Shown piece by piece: positions 36,291 through 46,042 of a stretch of DNA of 62,817 nucleotides (within the stretch, counting starts at the first letter, position 1; every line of letters starts with the position of its first letter). Source of the DNA: Xylophilus sp. (GTDB lineage Bacteria; Pseudomonadota; Gammaproteobacteria; Burkholderiales; Burkholderiaceae_C); NCBI GenBank assembly GCA_009914555.1, contig WNDY01000020.1, positions 1-62,817 of the forward strand, read 5' to 3'. The translations under genes and the position numbers were made by a program. Under the pieces are notes generated by a model. It worked only from the letters and a program-made list of their open reading frames with translations, made no database searches and was not told where the DNA came from.

Positions 36291-38144
36291 TCAGGCGTGG
36301 CGGTGCAGGTCCAGCGCCTGGGCCAGGGCGGCCGGCAGCGGCAGCGGCTCGCCGTGCCAGCGGGCCGCCAGCAGCTCGGCGCAGAGATGGGCGAAGGTCA
36401 GTCCGCGCGACCCCAGGGCCGTCAGCGCCCAGAGGCTGCCCGACCCATCGACCGGGCCGACCAGTGGCCGCCGGTCGCGCGAGGTGCAGCGCACGCCGGC
36501 CCAGCCACAGGCCTTGCCGGCGGCGAAGGCCGGCGCCAACGCCTCGGCCGCCGCGGGGTGGAGCCTGGCCAGCCTGTCGAGGCTGGCCGGCAGGTCGGCA
36601 GGGCGCACGTCGCTGCCGGTATCGCCGCGCTCGAAGCTGGCGCCCGCCACCCAGCGTGTTCCGGCACCGCCGTCGGACGCGACGGGATGGATGAAGTGCC
36701 CTTCGCCATTGAATACGCCCTCGGGCAGCGGCGGCGCATCGGCCGTCCAGCCCCAGGCGAGCTGGCCGCGCACGGCGCGCAGATCCAGGCCGGGCGTCAG
36801 GTCGCGGCTGGCCACGCCGGCGGCCAGGACGACGCGGTCGGCCGTCTCCAGCGCGCCGCCGGCATCGTCCAGCAGCCGCCAGCCTGTGCCGGCCGAAGCC
36901 AGCCGGGCCACGCGGACCCGGGTGCGTACGGTGACGCCGGGCTGCGCCAGCCAGGCGGCGACCAGGCGCTCCGGGCGCACCCAGCCAGCGACAGTATGGA
37001 AAAAGGCAGGAGTATGGGTTCCCAGGCGCGCTTCTTGCGAGCGCTCTGGGGTAGTAGTCCAGGTGGTATTCCTTCCGCCGGCGCTCCAGCCCGCCGGCAG
37101 GCGCAGCGTGTCCGCCGTGCGGCGCTCGATCACGCCGCGGCGGTCGTCCCACTCCTGTCCGGGGATGGCACGGGCTTGCAGCTCCGTATGCAGCATCGCC
37201 ACGCCGGCACGGCTCAGGCGCGACAGCGGCGCGTCGTCGGGCGAGGTGTGGGGTGCGAACACGGCGGCCGGCGCGCCCGAGGCGCCCCGGGCCGGGCCGT
37301 CGGCGGCATCCAGCACGGTGACGCGCCAGCCGCGCCGCGCCAGGCTGGCCGCGCAGGCGGCACCGGCCAGGCCGGCGCCGACCACCACGCAGCGGCCCGG
37401 CGCGGCGACCGGCGGCAGCGCCGGCGTGCTGCGCCGCGGCTCCCAGTGCGGATCGAAGGTGCCGCGCAGCGCGTCGCGCTTGGGCGGTGCGCCGGGCGCG
37501 CGCTCCAGCACGAAGCCCTGCTGCGCCAGCGCGTCGCGCACGGCGCGGGCATAGGTCCAGGTGCCCAGGCGGGTGCCGCGGCGCGCGAAGCGGGCGACGG
37601 CCTGCATCACCGCGGGCGACCACATCTCCGGGTTCAGCCGCGGGCTAAAGCCGTCCAGGTAGACGCTGTCGGCCTCGAAGCGCTGGCTGCGCAGCATCGG
37701 CAGGACCTCGCCGATGGCGATCGTCAGCAGCACGCGGCCATCGGCGAAGGCCAGGCGGTGCGTGCCCGGCAGCAGCCCGCGCCATTGCGCCGCCAGCTGT
37801 TCGGCCAGCGGCAGCAGCCGGGGCTGGGCCGCGGCGGCGCGCAGCAGGTCGGCCGCGGCGACGGGGTAGGCCTCGACCGAGAAGAAGTGCAGCAGCCCGG
37901 GGCGCCCTGGATCGTCCTGCCAGGCGGCCCAGGTGGCCAGGAAATTCAGGCCCAGGCCGAAGCCGGTTTCGAGGATGCTCCACTGGCGCTGGCCGGCCCA
38001 GGCGGCCGGCAGGCCGCAGCCGCCGAGGAAGACGTGCCGGGCCTGGACGAGCGCGCCGGCGCAGGAATGGTAGATGTCGCCGAAGCGCTCGCTGCGCGGG
38101 GCGCCGTCGGCGTCCCAGGCGACCGGCTCATGGCCGGGCGCCAC
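36291..38144 (-). CDS. mnmC: tRNA 5-methylaminomethyl-2-thiouridine biosynthesis bifunctional protein
   Basis: 617 residues. The N-terminal methyltransferase has FGDIYHS and the SAM motif ETGFGLGLNFLATW; the C-terminal FAD oxidoreductase starts with VVGAGLAGAACAASLARRG. It finishes the mnm5s2U modification of the wobble base. GTG at 38144 is used; the nearby ATG is out of frame. Residues about 358-380 (NTTWTTTPERSQEARLGTHT) look like an insertion and coincide with a paired-box element. It follows yggX by 4 bp. Confidence 0.93.
   Translation of the reverse strand: MAPGHEPVAWDADGAPRSERFGDIYHSCAGALVQARHVFLGGCGLPAAWAGQRQWSILETGFGLGLNFLATWAAWQDDPGRPGLLHFFSVEAYPVAAADLLRAAAAQPRLLPLAEQLAAQWRGLLPGTHRLAFADGRVLLTIAIGEVLPMLRSQRFEADSVYLDGFSPRLNPEMWSPAVMQAVARFARRGTRLGTWTYARAVRDALAQQGFVLERAPGAPPKRDALRGTFDPHWEPRRSTPALPPVAAPGRCVVVGAGLAGAACAASLARRGWRVTVLDAADGPARGASGAPAAVFAPHTSPDDAPLSRLSRAGVAMLHTELQARAIPGQEWDDRRGVIERRTADTLRLPAGWSAGGRNTTWTTTPERSQEARLGTHTPAFFHTVAGWVRPERLVAAWLAQPGVTVRTRVRVARLASAGTGWRLLDDAGGALETADRVVLAAGVASRDLTPGLDLRAVRGQLAWGWTADAPPLPEGVFNGEGHFIHPVASDGGAGTRWVAGASFERGDTGSDVRPADLPASLDRLARLHPAAAEALAPAFAAGKACGWAGVRCTSRDRRPLVGPVDGSGSLWALTALGSRGLTFAHLCAELLAARWHGEPLPLPAALAQALDLHRHA
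37009..37072 (+). repeat. Paired GTAT-box element, 54-bp variant, inside mnmC
   Basis: GGAGTATGGG has GTAT at 37012 and GGTGGTATTCC has GTAT at 37066, 54 bp apart. A further GTAT lies at 36994. The encoded residues are Thr-rich with rare codons (ACT, CCA, CAA, GAA), unlike the rest of mnmC, suggesting an in-frame insertion. Confidence 0.5.
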
Positions 38145-38148
38145 GTTC

Positions 38149-38421
38149 TCAGGCGCTCGGCGGAACGTAGCCCGCGGCCGCGTCGGCGCCGGTGCCGAAG
38201 AAGTGGTTCTCCATCTGGCGGGCCAGGTACTGGCGGGCGCGCTGGTCGGCCAGGTTCAGCCGGTTCTCGTTGACCAGCATCGTCTGCTGCTTGAGCCAGG
38301 CGGCCCAGGCCTCCTTGCTGACGTTTTCCCAGATGCGCTTGCCCAGCTCGCCGGGGTAGGGCGGGAAGTCCAGGCCCTCGGCAACCCGTCCGAGCTTGAT
38401 GCAATTCACCGTGCGTGCCAT
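38149..38421 (-). CDS. yggX: Oxidative damage protection / Fe-S trafficking protein YggX
   Basis: 90 residues with the near-invariant start [12 protein letters not shown] and [15 protein letters not shown], then [12 protein letters not shown]. It protects iron-sulfur proteins from oxidative damage. Its start is followed upstream by an AT-rich divergent promoter region shared with sbp. Co-transcribed with mnmC. Confidence 0.97.
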   Translation of the reverse strand: MARTVNCIKLGRVAEGLDFPPYPGELGKRIWENVSKEAWAAWLKQQTMLVNENRLNLADQRARQYLARQMENHFFGTGADAAAGYVPPSA

Positions 38422-38469
38422 GTGCGTGTCCGTGCTTTCTTTGTCGCCAAAGACGAAATTATGAATAAC

Positions 38470-38500
38470 AAACTGACTTCTTATTTGTTTCTGTTTTCAA
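38470..38500 (+). promoter_or_regulatory. AT-rich motif upstream of sbp, possible sulfur regulator site
   Basis: TTATTTGTTTCTGTTT at 38481-38496 lies about 74 bp before the sbp ATG. Almost the same string, TTATTCGTTTGTGTTT, stands at 61851-61866 before the rhodanese gene. Shared placement near two sulfur genes suggests a common activator such as CysB. Confidence 0.5.
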
Positions 38501-38554
38501 GGCGGGCTTTGAGAATCCAGTCGCTCGTCGAATTTCCACAACCACCCGAGAACC

Positions 38555-39571
38555 ATGAAGCTCCGCCGCAACTTTATCAAAGCTCCCCTGTTCGCCGCCC
38601 TGGCCGCCTCCTTCGCCCTGGCGCTGCCGGTGCAGGCGCAGCAGGTCAACCTGCTGAACGTGTCCTACGACCCGACGCGCGAGCTCTATGTGGAATACAA
38701 CGCGGCCTTCGCCAAGTACTGGAAGGGCAAGACCGGCCAGGACGTGACGATCAAGCAGTCGCACGGCGGCTCCAGCAAGCAGGCCCGCTCGGTGCTCGAC
38801 GGCCTGGATGCCGACGTGGTCACCCTGGGCCTGGCGCCCGACGTCGACGCCCTGGTCAAGGCCGGCCTGGTGCATGCCGACTGGCAGAAGCGCCTGCCGC
38901 ACAACTCGGCGCCCTACACCTCCACCATCATCTTCCTGGTGAAGAAGGGCAATCCCAAGGGCGTGAAGGACTGGGACGATCTGATCAAACCCGGCGTTGC
39001 CGTGATCACCCCCAATCCCAAGACCTCGGCCGGCGCCCGCTGGAACTACCTGGCCGCCTGGGACTACGGCAAGCGCAAGTACGGCGGCGATGCCGGCGCC
39101 AAGGACTACGTCGCCAAGCTGTTCGCCAACGTGCCGGTGCTCGACACGGGCGCCCGCGGCTCCACCATCACCTTCGCCCAGCGCGGCGTGGGCGACGTGC
39201 TGGTGGCCTGGGAGAACGAGGCCTTCCTCGTGCTCAAGGAGTTCGGCGCCGAGAAGTTCGACATCGTCGTGCCCTCGACCAGCATCCTGGCCGAGCCCAC
39301 CGTGGCCGTGGTCGACAAGAACGCCGACAAGAAGGGCACCCGCAAGGTGGCCAAGGAATACCTGAAGTACCTGTACTCCGACGAAGGCCAGGAGATCGCC
39401 GCCAAGAACTACTACCGCCCGACCGGCGAGAAGGCCAAGGCCAAGTACGACAAGCAGTTCCCCAAGCTGACGCTGGCCACCATCGACAAGGACTTCGGCG
39501 GCTGGCCCAAGGCCGACAAGGAGCATTTCTCCGACGGCGGCACCTTCGACCAGATCTACGCCAAGAAGTAA
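38555..39571 (+). CDS. sbp: Sulfate/thiosulfate ABC transporter substrate-binding protein
   Basis: 338 residues with a Sec signal peptide ([20 protein letters not shown]... cleaved after VQAQ). Family motifs are [25 protein letters not shown] and [19 protein letters not shown]. It binds sulfate in the periplasm for a CysTWA importer, whose other subunits are not in this window. The start is ATG with a GAG just upstream. First gene of the organosulfur region, divergent from yggX. Confidence 0.95.
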   Translation: MKLRRNFIKAPLFAALAASFALALPVQAQQVNLLNVSYDPTRELYVEYNAAFAKYWKGKTGQDVTIKQSHGGSSKQARSVLDGLDADVVTLGLAPDVDALVKAGLVHADWQKRLPHNSAPYTSTIIFLVKKGNPKGVKDWDDLIKPGVAVITPNPKTSAGARWNYLAAWDYGKRKYGGDAGAKDYVAKLFANVPVLDTGARGSTITFAQRGVGDVLVAWENEAFLVLKEFGAEKFDIVVPSTSILAEPTVAVVDKNADKKGTRKVAKEYLKYLYSDEGQEIAAKNYYRPTGEKAKAKYDKQFPKLTLATIDKDFGGWPKADKEHFSDGGTFDQIYAKK

Positions 39572-39614
39572 CCGGCGCACAGCCATTGCGCCAGCCACGG
39601 GAGCCCCAACGGTC

Positions 39615-40223
39615 ATGACGGTCTTGCTCATCGCAGGCGGTCCCTCGCAGCGGTCGCGCTCCGGCGCGCTGCTCGATGCCGTGGGGCAGCGCGTCGGCGC
39701 ACGGGGCGGTCGCGTCGGGCGCATCGACGTCGCGGCGCTGCCGCCCCAGGCGCTGGTGGAGGGCGACGCCGCCCACCGCAGTCTGGCTTTGGCGATCGAT
39801 CAGGTCGCCGCCGCGCAGGCGGTGGTGCTGGCGACGCCGGTGCAGCGCGCCTCGTATGGCGGGCTGCTCAAGCTTTTCATCGACCTGCTGCCGCAGGCCG
39901 CGTTCCGCGGCAAGACGGTGCTGCCGCTGGGCACGGCCGGCACCGCGGCGCAGGCGCAGGGCCTGGACGAGGCCTTCCGGCCGGTGCTGCTGTCGCTCGG
40001 CACCGAGAAGCTGCTGCCCGGCATCTATGCGGCCGACGCCGAAGTCGCGCTGACGCCCGAGGGTGCCCACCTGATCGGCCCGCGCGTGGCGCAGCGGCTG
40101 GACCATGCCGCCGGCCAGCTGGCCGGCTGGGCCGCGGCGGGCGAGGCCATCGTCGTGCAGCCGTCCCCCTCGTTTGCGCCGGCCGCATCCATGCGGCACG
40201 CCCCGGCGGGGTGTCACGCCTGA
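39615..40223 (+). CDS. ssuE: NAD(P)H-dependent FMN reductase SsuE
   Basis: 202 residues. Flavodoxin-like; IAGGPSQRSRSGALLDAV at the start, ATPVQRASYGGLLKLFIDLLP as the FMN-binding segment (in part), and VLPLGTAGTAAQ. It supplies reduced FMN to sulfonate monooxygenases. It lies 43 bp after sbp and before ssuA. No SsuD is adjacent; a flavin-dependent monooxygenase of another subgroup is at 60456. Confidence 0.92.
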   Translation: MTVLLIAGGPSQRSRSGALLDAVGQRVGARGGRVGRIDVAALPPQALVEGDAAHRSLALAIDQVAAAQAVVLATPVQRASYGGLLKLFIDLLPQAAFRGKTVLPLGTAGTAAQAQGLDEAFRPVLLSLGTEKLLPGIYAADAEVALTPEGAHLIGPRVAQRLDHAAGQLAGWAAAGEAIVVQPSPSFAPAASMRHAPAGCHA

Positions 40224-40308
40224 CACGGGGCTCGCCCGGCGCCGGCCGGGCCGGCTGCGCAGGCAGCCAGACCGCACACAGCAAGAAACAGGGAAGGACA
40301 AGAACACC

Positions 40309-41307
40309 ATGAGCACGAACGACAAACAAGCGTCCGCGACCGGCGCGCGCCGCCGCACCGTGGTGGCCGCCGGCGTCGCAGCCGCGGCCGTCGCCGCCTT
40401 CGGGGGCGCTTGGTATTGGAAGACCCGCACGCCGGCGCTGCCGCCGCGCCAGCTACGCATCGGCCACCAGAAGGGCTTCCTCTCGCTGCTCAAGGGCCGC
40501 GGCACCCTCGAAGCGCTGCTGGCCCCGCTCAACGTGGCGGTGACCTGGACCGAGTTCACCGCCGGCCCGGTGCAGCTCGAGGCGCTCAACGTCGGCTCGA
40601 TCGACTTCGGCGACGTGGGCGAGGCCCCGCCGATCTTCGCCCAGGCCGCCGGCGCGCCGCTGGCCTACGTGGCCGCGACCGTGCCGCGCCCGGCCTCCGA
40701 GGCGGTGCTGGTGCCCAAGGGCTCGGCGATCCAGTCGGTGGCCGACCTCAAGGGCAGAAAAGTGGCCTTCAACAAGGGCAGCAACGTCCACTACTTCCTG
40801 GTCAAGCTGCTGGAGAAGAACGGCCTGGCCTACGGCGATGTCGAGGCCGTGTTCCTGCCGCCGGCCGATGCGCGCGCGGCCTTCGAGAAGGGCTCGATCG
40901 ACGCCTGGGTGATCTGGGACCCGTTCCTCGCCGCGGCCGAGAAGACGCTCGACGCCCGCATCCTGGCCGATGCGAAGGATGTGGTGAACAACCGCGCCTA
41001 CTACTTCTCGTCGCTCGACTACGTCGCCAGGAACCAGGACGTGATCGACTTGGTGGTGGCCGAGGTCGGCAAGCTTGATGCCTGGGCCAAGGACAACCGC
41101 GACGCCCTGGCCGGCGAGCTGTCCACGCTGTTCGGCATTCCCAAGCCGGTGATCGACCTGTCGGTCGCGCGCTCCGACTACGGCACCGGCCCGATCACCA
41201 AGGCCATCCTGGCCGAGCAGCAGCACATCGCCGACGCATTCTTCGAACTCAAGCTGCTGCCCAAGCAGATCAACGTGCTCGACGCCGCAGGCGCCAGCGT
41301 GGCCTGA
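40309..41307 (+). CDS. ssuA: Aliphatic sulfonate ABC transporter substrate-binding protein (first copy)
   Basis: 332 residues. N-terminal RRR followed by a hydrophobic segment (about 15-37), possibly Tat-dependent. LRIGHQKGFLSLLKGRGTLE and VTWTEFTAGPVQLEALNVGSIDFGDVGEAPP show the SsuA family (in parts). Periplasmic receptor for sulfonates. A second paralog lies at 42850, on the other side of the single ssuC. Start chosen at ATG 40309; the upstream frame is arginine/proline-rich shadow. Confidence 0.93.
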   Translation: MSTNDKQASATGARRRTVVAAGVAAAAVAAFGGAWYWKTRTPALPPRQLRIGHQKGFLSLLKGRGTLEALLAPLNVAVTWTEFTAGPVQLEALNVGSIDFGDVGEAPPIFAQAAGAPLAYVAATVPRPASEAVLVPKGSAIQSVADLKGRKVAFNKGSNVHYFLVKLLEKNGLAYGDVEAVFLPPADARAAFEKGSIDAWVIWDPFLAAAEKTLDARILADAKDVVNNRAYYFSSLDYVARNQDVIDLVVAEVGKLDAWAKDNRDALAGELSTLFGIPKPVIDLSVARSDYGTGPITKAILAEQQHIADAFFELKLLPKQINVLDAAGASVA

Positions 41308-41346
41308 CCGCCGCAACGAGCGAGCCAACCGCAGGAGACCGCTGTA

Positions 41347-41556
41347 GTGACCATCCGTGTACCGCAGAACCCCGCGGCCGAACGCATCGTCCGCACCACC
41401 GCCGAAGCCTGGGGCATCGACCTCCAGGCCGCGCGCCGCACGCCGCTGCGCGCCCCGTCGCTGCTGCTGCCCAGCCGCCGCCGCCGCACGCGCGCGCTGC
41501 TGCTGCGCCCGGCCGGGCCCTCGCGCGGCTTTCCGTTCCTGGCCTTCGCGGTCTAG
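41347..41556 (+). CDS. Small hypothetical protein within the ssu cluster
   Basis: 69 residues starting at GTG 41347 with AGGAGACC 7-14 nt upstream. The first 30 residues look like an ordinary helix (PAAERIVRTTAEAWGIDLQAA); the rest is arginine/leucine-rich and ends GFPFLAFAV. No family recognised. The ribosome site and the tidy fit between ssuA and the VOC gene favour a real gene, though it may be chance. Confidence 0.45.
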   Translation: MTIRVPQNPAAERIVRTTAEAWGIDLQAARRTPLRAPSLLLPSRRRRTRALLLRPAGPSRGFPFLAFAV

Positions 41557-41569
41557 TCCGGCACGCCGC

Positions 41570-41941
41570 ATGGGCATCCATTCGATCAACCATGTGCAGT
41601 TGGCGTTCCCGGCCGGCGAAGAGGCCGAGGTGCGCCGCTTCTACGGCACCCTGGTCGGCCTGACCGAGCTGAACTATTCCAGCGGCGGCGCGCTGCACTT
41701 CGTGGCCGGCAGCCAGCGCATCGACCTGGTGCCCTCGGCCCAGTGGCAGCCGCCGCCGGCCGCGTCGGTGCTGGCCTTCGAGGTGCAGAACCTGCCGCGG
41801 CTGCGCAGCCAGATGATCGCCGCCAACCTGCCGATCGAGGAGCGCCAGCCGCTGCCGGGCTACCTGCGCTTTCGCGTGCTGGATCCGGCCGGCAACCTCA
41901 TCGAATTCATCGAACCCGATCCGTCCCAGTCCACCGTATGA
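41570..41941 (+). CDS. VOC (glyoxalase/bleomycin-resistance) family protein
   Basis: 123 residues, a single vicinal-oxygen-chelate domain: INHVQLAFPAGEEAEVRRFY at the start, RQPLPGYLRFRVLDPAGNLIEFIEP near the end (in part). The possible metal ligands are His8 and Glu113-region residues. The role in sulfonate use is unknown. Its TGA overlaps the ssuC ATG (ATGA), so it belongs to the ssu operon. Confidence 0.88.
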   Translation: MGIHSINHVQLAFPAGEEAEVRRFYGTLVGLTELNYSSGGALHFVAGSQRIDLVPSAQWQPPPAASVLAFEVQNLPRLRSQMIAANLPIEERQPLPGYLRFRVLDPAGNLIEFIEPDPSQSTV

Positions 41942-42801
41942 GCCGCGTCTCCGTCCAGGAAGTCCCCGTCACCCCGCTGCCGCAGGAAGGCTCCGAGCCC
42001 TCGCGCTGGGCCGCCGGCGCGGCCGCGTTCGGCCGCGGTGTGCTGGCGCGGCTGGTGCCTTGGATCGTGCCGCTGCTGCTCATCGTGGTCTGGCAGGTCG
42101 CCTCGTCGCGCGGCTGGCTCTCCACCCGCGTGCTGCCGGCGCCGGTCGACGTGGTCAAGGCCGCGTGGACGCTGACTGCCTCCGGCGAGCTGTGGACCCA
42201 TGTGAAGGTCAGCGCCGGCCGTGCGCTGCTCGGCCTGCTGGTCGGCGGCGGTCTGGGCCTGGTGCTGGGCCTGCTGACCGGCTCGATCCGCTTCTTCGAG
42301 ACGCTGCTGGATTCCAGCATCCAGATGGTGCGCAACATCCCGGCACTGGCGCTGATCCCGCTGGTGATCCTGTGGTTCGGCATCGACGAGATGGCCAAGC
42401 TGTTCCTCATCGCCGTCTCGGTCTTCTTCCCCATCTACCTCAACACCTTCCACGGCATCCGCAACGTGGACCAGGGCCTCATCGAGATGGGCCGCACCTA
42501 CGGCCTGTCGCAGTGGCAGCTCTACCGCGAGGTGATCCTGCCGGGCGCGCTGTCGTCCATCCTTGTCGGCCTGCGCTTCTCGCTCGGCCTGATGTGGGTG
42601 ATCCTGATCGTGGCCGAGACCATCTCGGCGCAGTCCGGCATCGGCTACCTGACGATGAACGCACGCGAGTTCCTCCAGACCGACGTGGTGCTCGTGGGCA
42701 TCCTGCTCTACGCGCTGCTCGGCAAGCTGGCCGACGTGTTCGCGCGTGCGCTGGAGCACTTCTGGCTGCGCTGGCATCCGGGCTACCAGAACAAGCGCTG
42801 A
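41938..42801 (+). CDS. ssuC: Aliphatic sulfonate ABC transporter permease
   Basis: 287 residues with six membrane segments. The EAA loop MGRTYGLSQWQLYREVILPGAL and the SsuC pattern RNIPALALIPLVILWFGIDE (in parts) define the subgroup. The inner-membrane channel for sulfonates. Translationally coupled to the VOC gene. Confidence 0.94.
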   Translation: MSRVSVQEVPVTPLPQEGSEPSRWAAGAAAFGRGVLARLVPWIVPLLLIVVWQVASSRGWLSTRVLPAPVDVVKAAWTLTASGELWTHVKVSAGRALLGLLVGGGLGLVLGLLTGSIRFFETLLDSSIQMVRNIPALALIPLVILWFGIDEMAKLFLIAVSVFFPIYLNTFHGIRNVDQGLIEMGRTYGLSQWQLYREVILPGALSSILVGLRFSLGLMWVILIVAETISAQSGIGYLTMNAREFLQTDVVLVGILLYALLGKLADVFARALEHFWLRWHPGYQNKR

Positions 42802-42849
42802 TCCGGCCGGCCTGCCGGGCCCGGCCTCGCATCCCCTCCGAGACATCCC

Positions 42850-43833
42850 ATGACCGATCCTTCGAACCTCGCCTTCCCCAGCCGCCGCACCGCACTGGCC
42901 GCGCTGGCCGCGCTCTCGGGCGGCGCCGCCTTCGCCCAGGGCAGCGGCGCGCAACCAGCCGTATTGCGCATCGGCTACCAGAAATCGTCCACGCTGACCG
43001 TGGTGCTCAAGACCCGCGGCACGCTGGAGCAGCTGCTCGCGCCGCAGGGCGTGAAGGTGGGCTGGCACGAGTTCACCAGCGGCCTGCCGCTGCTGGAGGC
43101 GCTCAACCTCGGCAACATTGACTTCAGCGCCGACGTGGCCGACACCGTGCCTGTCTTCGCCCAGGCCGCCGGCGCCGAGCTGACCTTCGTCGCGCTCGAA
43201 ACCCCGTCGCCCACCGCGCAGGCCATCGTCGTGCGGCAGGATTCGCCGATCCGCACGCTGTCCGACCTCAAGGGCCGCAAGGTCGGCTTCGCCCAGGCCG
43301 CCGGCGCGCACTACCTGCTGATCGCCGCGCTCGACAAGGCCGGCTTGACCTTCAAGGACATCGAGCCGGCCTACCTCACGCCGGACGACGGCCGCGCCGC
43401 CTTCGAGAAGGGCGCGATCGACGCCTGGGTGATCTGGGACCCGTTCCTCTCGGCCGCGCAGCGCCAGTCCAACGTGCGCGTGGTGGCCGACGGCACCGGC
43501 CTGGCCGCGTACACCCGCTACTACCTGGCCAGCACCCGCTATGCGCAGGCACAGCCGGCCGTGCTGCGCACCGTCTTCGCCGAGCTGCGCAAGGCCGGCC
43601 AGTGGGTCAAGCAGAGCCCGAAGGACGCCGCCGCGCTGCTGGCACCGGTCTGGGGGCTGGACGCCGCGACCGCCGAGCAGGCCAACGCCCGCCGCAGCTA
43701 CGACGTGCGCCCGGTGGTGGCCGCCAGCCTCGGCGAGCAGCAGAAGATCGCCGATGCCTTCCTGGCCGAGAAGCTGCTGCCGCGCCGCGTCGATACGCAG
43801 AAGGTTGCGCTGTTCGAGCCGGGAGCCGCCTGA
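42850..43833 (+). CDS. ssuA: Aliphatic sulfonate ABC transporter substrate-binding protein (second copy)
   Basis: 327 residues. Signal peptide with twin arginine ([13 protein letters not shown]) ending [31 protein letters not shown] (in part) and [23 protein letters not shown] mark an SsuA paralog of the protein at 40309. Two receptors sharing one permease could widen the range of sulfonates taken up. Confidence 0.93.
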   Translation: MTDPSNLAFPSRRTALAALAALSGGAAFAQGSGAQPAVLRIGYQKSSTLTVVLKTRGTLEQLLAPQGVKVGWHEFTSGLPLLEALNLGNIDFSADVADTVPVFAQAAGAELTFVALETPSPTAQAIVVRQDSPIRTLSDLKGRKVGFAQAAGAHYLLIAALDKAGLTFKDIEPAYLTPDDGRAAFEKGAIDAWVIWDPFLSAAQRQSNVRVVADGTGLAAYTRYYLASTRYAQAQPAVLRTVFAELRKAGQWVKQSPKDAAALLAPVWGLDAATAEQANARRSYDVRPVVAASLGEQQKIADAFLAEKLLPRRVDTQKVALFEPGAA

Positions 43834-43834
43834 C

Positions 43835-44659
43835 ATGTCCACCGTGCTCGAACGTCCCGGAACGTCCACGACCGCCCGCAGCGGCGTGGGCGTCGCCATC
43901 CGCCACCTGTCCAAGCGCTACGGCAGCCGCGATGTGCTGCGCGACACCGACCTCGTGATCGAGCCGGGCCAGTTCGTCGCCATCGTCGGGCGCAGCGGCT
44001 GCGGCAAGAGTACGCTGCTGCGGCTCGTGGCCGGGCTGGAGGAGGCATCCTCCGGGGAGTTGGTCGTCGGAGCGAGCCCGGTCCATGGGCTGCACGGGGA
44101 TACCCGCATCATGTTCCAGGACGCGCGGCTGCTGCCGTGGCGCCGCGTGATCGACAACGTCGCCCTCGGCCTGCCCGCCTCGCAGCGCGACGCCGCTGCG
44201 CGCGTACTGAGGCAGGTGGGCCTGGGCGACCGGCAGGGCGACTGGCCGGCGCAGCTCTCTGGCGGCCAGCGCCAGCGCGTCTCGCTGGCCCGCGCGCTGG
44301 TGCACGAGCCGCGCCTGCTGCTGCTCGACGAGCCGCTGGGCGCGCTCGATGCGCTCACCCGCATCGAGATGCACCGTCTCATCGAGGGTCTCTGGCAGAA
44401 GAACGGCTTCACCGCGCTGCTCGTCACCCACGACGTGCAGGAGGCCGTGGCCCTGGCCGACCGCGTGATCCTGATCGAGGAAGGCCACATCGCGCTCGAC
44501 CAGGCCATCAACCTGCCGCGCCCGCGCTCGCAGGGCGACGCCGCTTTCGCCGCGCTGGAGAAGCGCATCCTCGACCGGGTGCTCCAGCAGCCGGGCCAGG
44601 AGCCGGCCGACGCCGTCTGGCCGTCCACGCCGGCGCATGCGCTGCGCTGGGCCGTCTGA
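43835..44659 (+). CDS. ssuB: Aliphatic sulfonate ABC transporter ATP-binding protein
   Basis: 274 residues. Walker [10 protein letters not shown] at 52-60, [10 protein letters not shown] typical of SsuB, signature [15 protein letters not shown], Walker [13 protein letters not shown], switch LVTHDVQEA. It drives the SsuC channel. It starts one base after the second ssuA stop codon. Confidence 0.95.
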   Translation: MSTVLERPGTSTTARSGVGVAIRHLSKRYGSRDVLRDTDLVIEPGQFVAIVGRSGCGKSTLLRLVAGLEEASSGELVVGASPVHGLHGDTRIMFQDARLLPWRRVIDNVALGLPASQRDAAARVLRQVGLGDRQGDWPAQLSGGQRQRVSLARALVHEPRLLLLDEPLGALDALTRIEMHRLIEGLWQKNGFTALLVTHDVQEAVALADRVILIEEGHIALDQAINLPRPRSQGDAAFAALEKRILDRVLQQPGQEPADAVWPSTPAHALRWAV

Positions 44660-44699
44660 CCTTCCGTCCACCACCCCTGCCGCCAACCCGGGAGCCGCC

Positions 44700-45995
44700 A
44701 TGTCCGAACGCGATACGAGCCAGTGGAAGTTCGAAACCCTGTCGGTCCACGCCGGCTATTCGCCTGACCCCACCACGCGCGCCGTGGCGCCGCCGCTCTA
44801 CCAGACGGTGGCCTTCGCGTTCGACAGCGCCCAGCACGGCGCCGACCTGTTCGACCTGAAGGTGCCCGGCAACATCTACAGCCGCATCAACAACCCGACG
44901 CAGGACATCCTGGAGCAGCGCGTGGCCGCGCTCGAAGGCGGCATCGCCGCGCTGGCGCTGGCCTCGGGCCAGGCGGCGGTCACCTACGCGATCCAGACCA
45001 TCGCCGAGGCCGGCGACAACATCATCAGCAGCACCGCGCCCTACGGCAGCACCTATAACCTGTTCGCGCACACGCTGCCGCAGTTCGGCATCACCACGCG
45101 CTTTGCCGACCACCGCGATCCCAAGAGCTTCGACGAGCTGTTCGACGAGAAGACCAAGGCCGTCTTCGTCGAGTCGCTGGGCAACCCGGCCGGCAACGTG
45201 ACCGACATCGCCGCCATCGCGGCGATCGCGCACCGCCACGGCGTGCCGCTGATCGTCGACAACACCGTGCCCTCGCCGTACCTGAGCCGGCCGATCGAGC
45301 ACGGCGCCGACATCGTCGTGCATTCGCTCACCAAGTACCTGGGCGGCCACGGCACCAGCATCGGCGGCGCCATCGTCGATGCGGGCAGGCTCCCGTGGGC
45401 CGAGCACAAGGAACGCTTCAAGCGCCTCAACGAGCCCGACGTGAGCTACCACGGCGTGGTCTACACCGAAGCGCTCGGCCCGGCGGCCTACATCGGACGC
45501 GCCCGCGTCGTGCCGCTGCGCAACACCGGCGCGGCGATCTCGCCGTTCAATGCCTTCCTGATCCTGCAGGGCATCGAGACGCTGGCGCTGCGGCTCGACC
45601 GCATCAACGACAACGCCATCGCCGTCGCCAAGCACCTGCAGTCGCACGGCAAGGTCAAGTGGGTCAACTACGCCAGCCTGCCAGAGCACCCCGACCATGC
45701 GCTGGCGCAGAAGTACCTGGGCGGCAAGGCTTCGGGCGTGCTCACCTTCGGTATCGAAGGCGGCCGGACGGCCGGCGCGCGCTTCCTCGATGCGCTGCAA
45801 CTGTTCACCCGCCTGGTCAACATCGGCGACGTGCGCTCGCTGGCCACGCATCCGGCCTCGACCACGCACCGCCAATTGTCCCCGCAGGAACTGGCCCGGG
45901 CCGGCGTGTCGGAAGATACGGTGCGGCTGTCGATCGGCATCGAGCACATCGACGACCTGCGCACCGACCTCGACCGCGCGCTGGAGGCCGCCTGA
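44700..45995 (+). CDS. metY: O-acetylhomoserine aminocarboxypropyltransferase
   Basis: 431 residues. [22 protein letters not shown] (in part), [13 protein letters not shown] and [11 protein letters not shown] with PLP lysine 212. The N-terminus [20 protein letters not shown] is typical of true MetY. It uses sulfide and O-acetylhomoserine to give homocysteine, which would capture sulfide released by sulfonate breakdown. A second, more divergent MetY-like gene is at 4726. Confidence 0.93.
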   Translation: MSERDTSQWKFETLSVHAGYSPDPTTRAVAPPLYQTVAFAFDSAQHGADLFDLKVPGNIYSRINNPTQDILEQRVAALEGGIAALALASGQAAVTYAIQTIAEAGDNIISSTAPYGSTYNLFAHTLPQFGITTRFADHRDPKSFDELFDEKTKAVFVESLGNPAGNVTDIAAIAAIAHRHGVPLIVDNTVPSPYLSRPIEHGADIVVHSLTKYLGGHGTSIGGAIVDAGRLPWAEHKERFKRLNEPDVSYHGVVYTEALGPAAYIGRARVVPLRNTGAAISPFNAFLILQGIETLALRLDRINDNAIAVAKHLQSHGKVKWVNYASLPEHPDHALAQKYLGGKASGVLTFGIEGGRTAGARFLDALQLFTRLVNIGDVRSLATHPASTTHRQLSPQELARAGVSEDTVRLSIGIEHIDDLRTDLDRALEAA

Positions 45996-46042
45996 AGAGT
46001 CCGTCCTTCCACACCTCCGTTCACCTACCCACTACCGACGCC

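Noticed and set aside
44047..44106. Possible further paired-box element in ssuB (ATCCTCC and ATACCCG, 53 bp apart)
   Set aside because: Only one of the two has the ATAC core and codon usage around it is normal for the gene.
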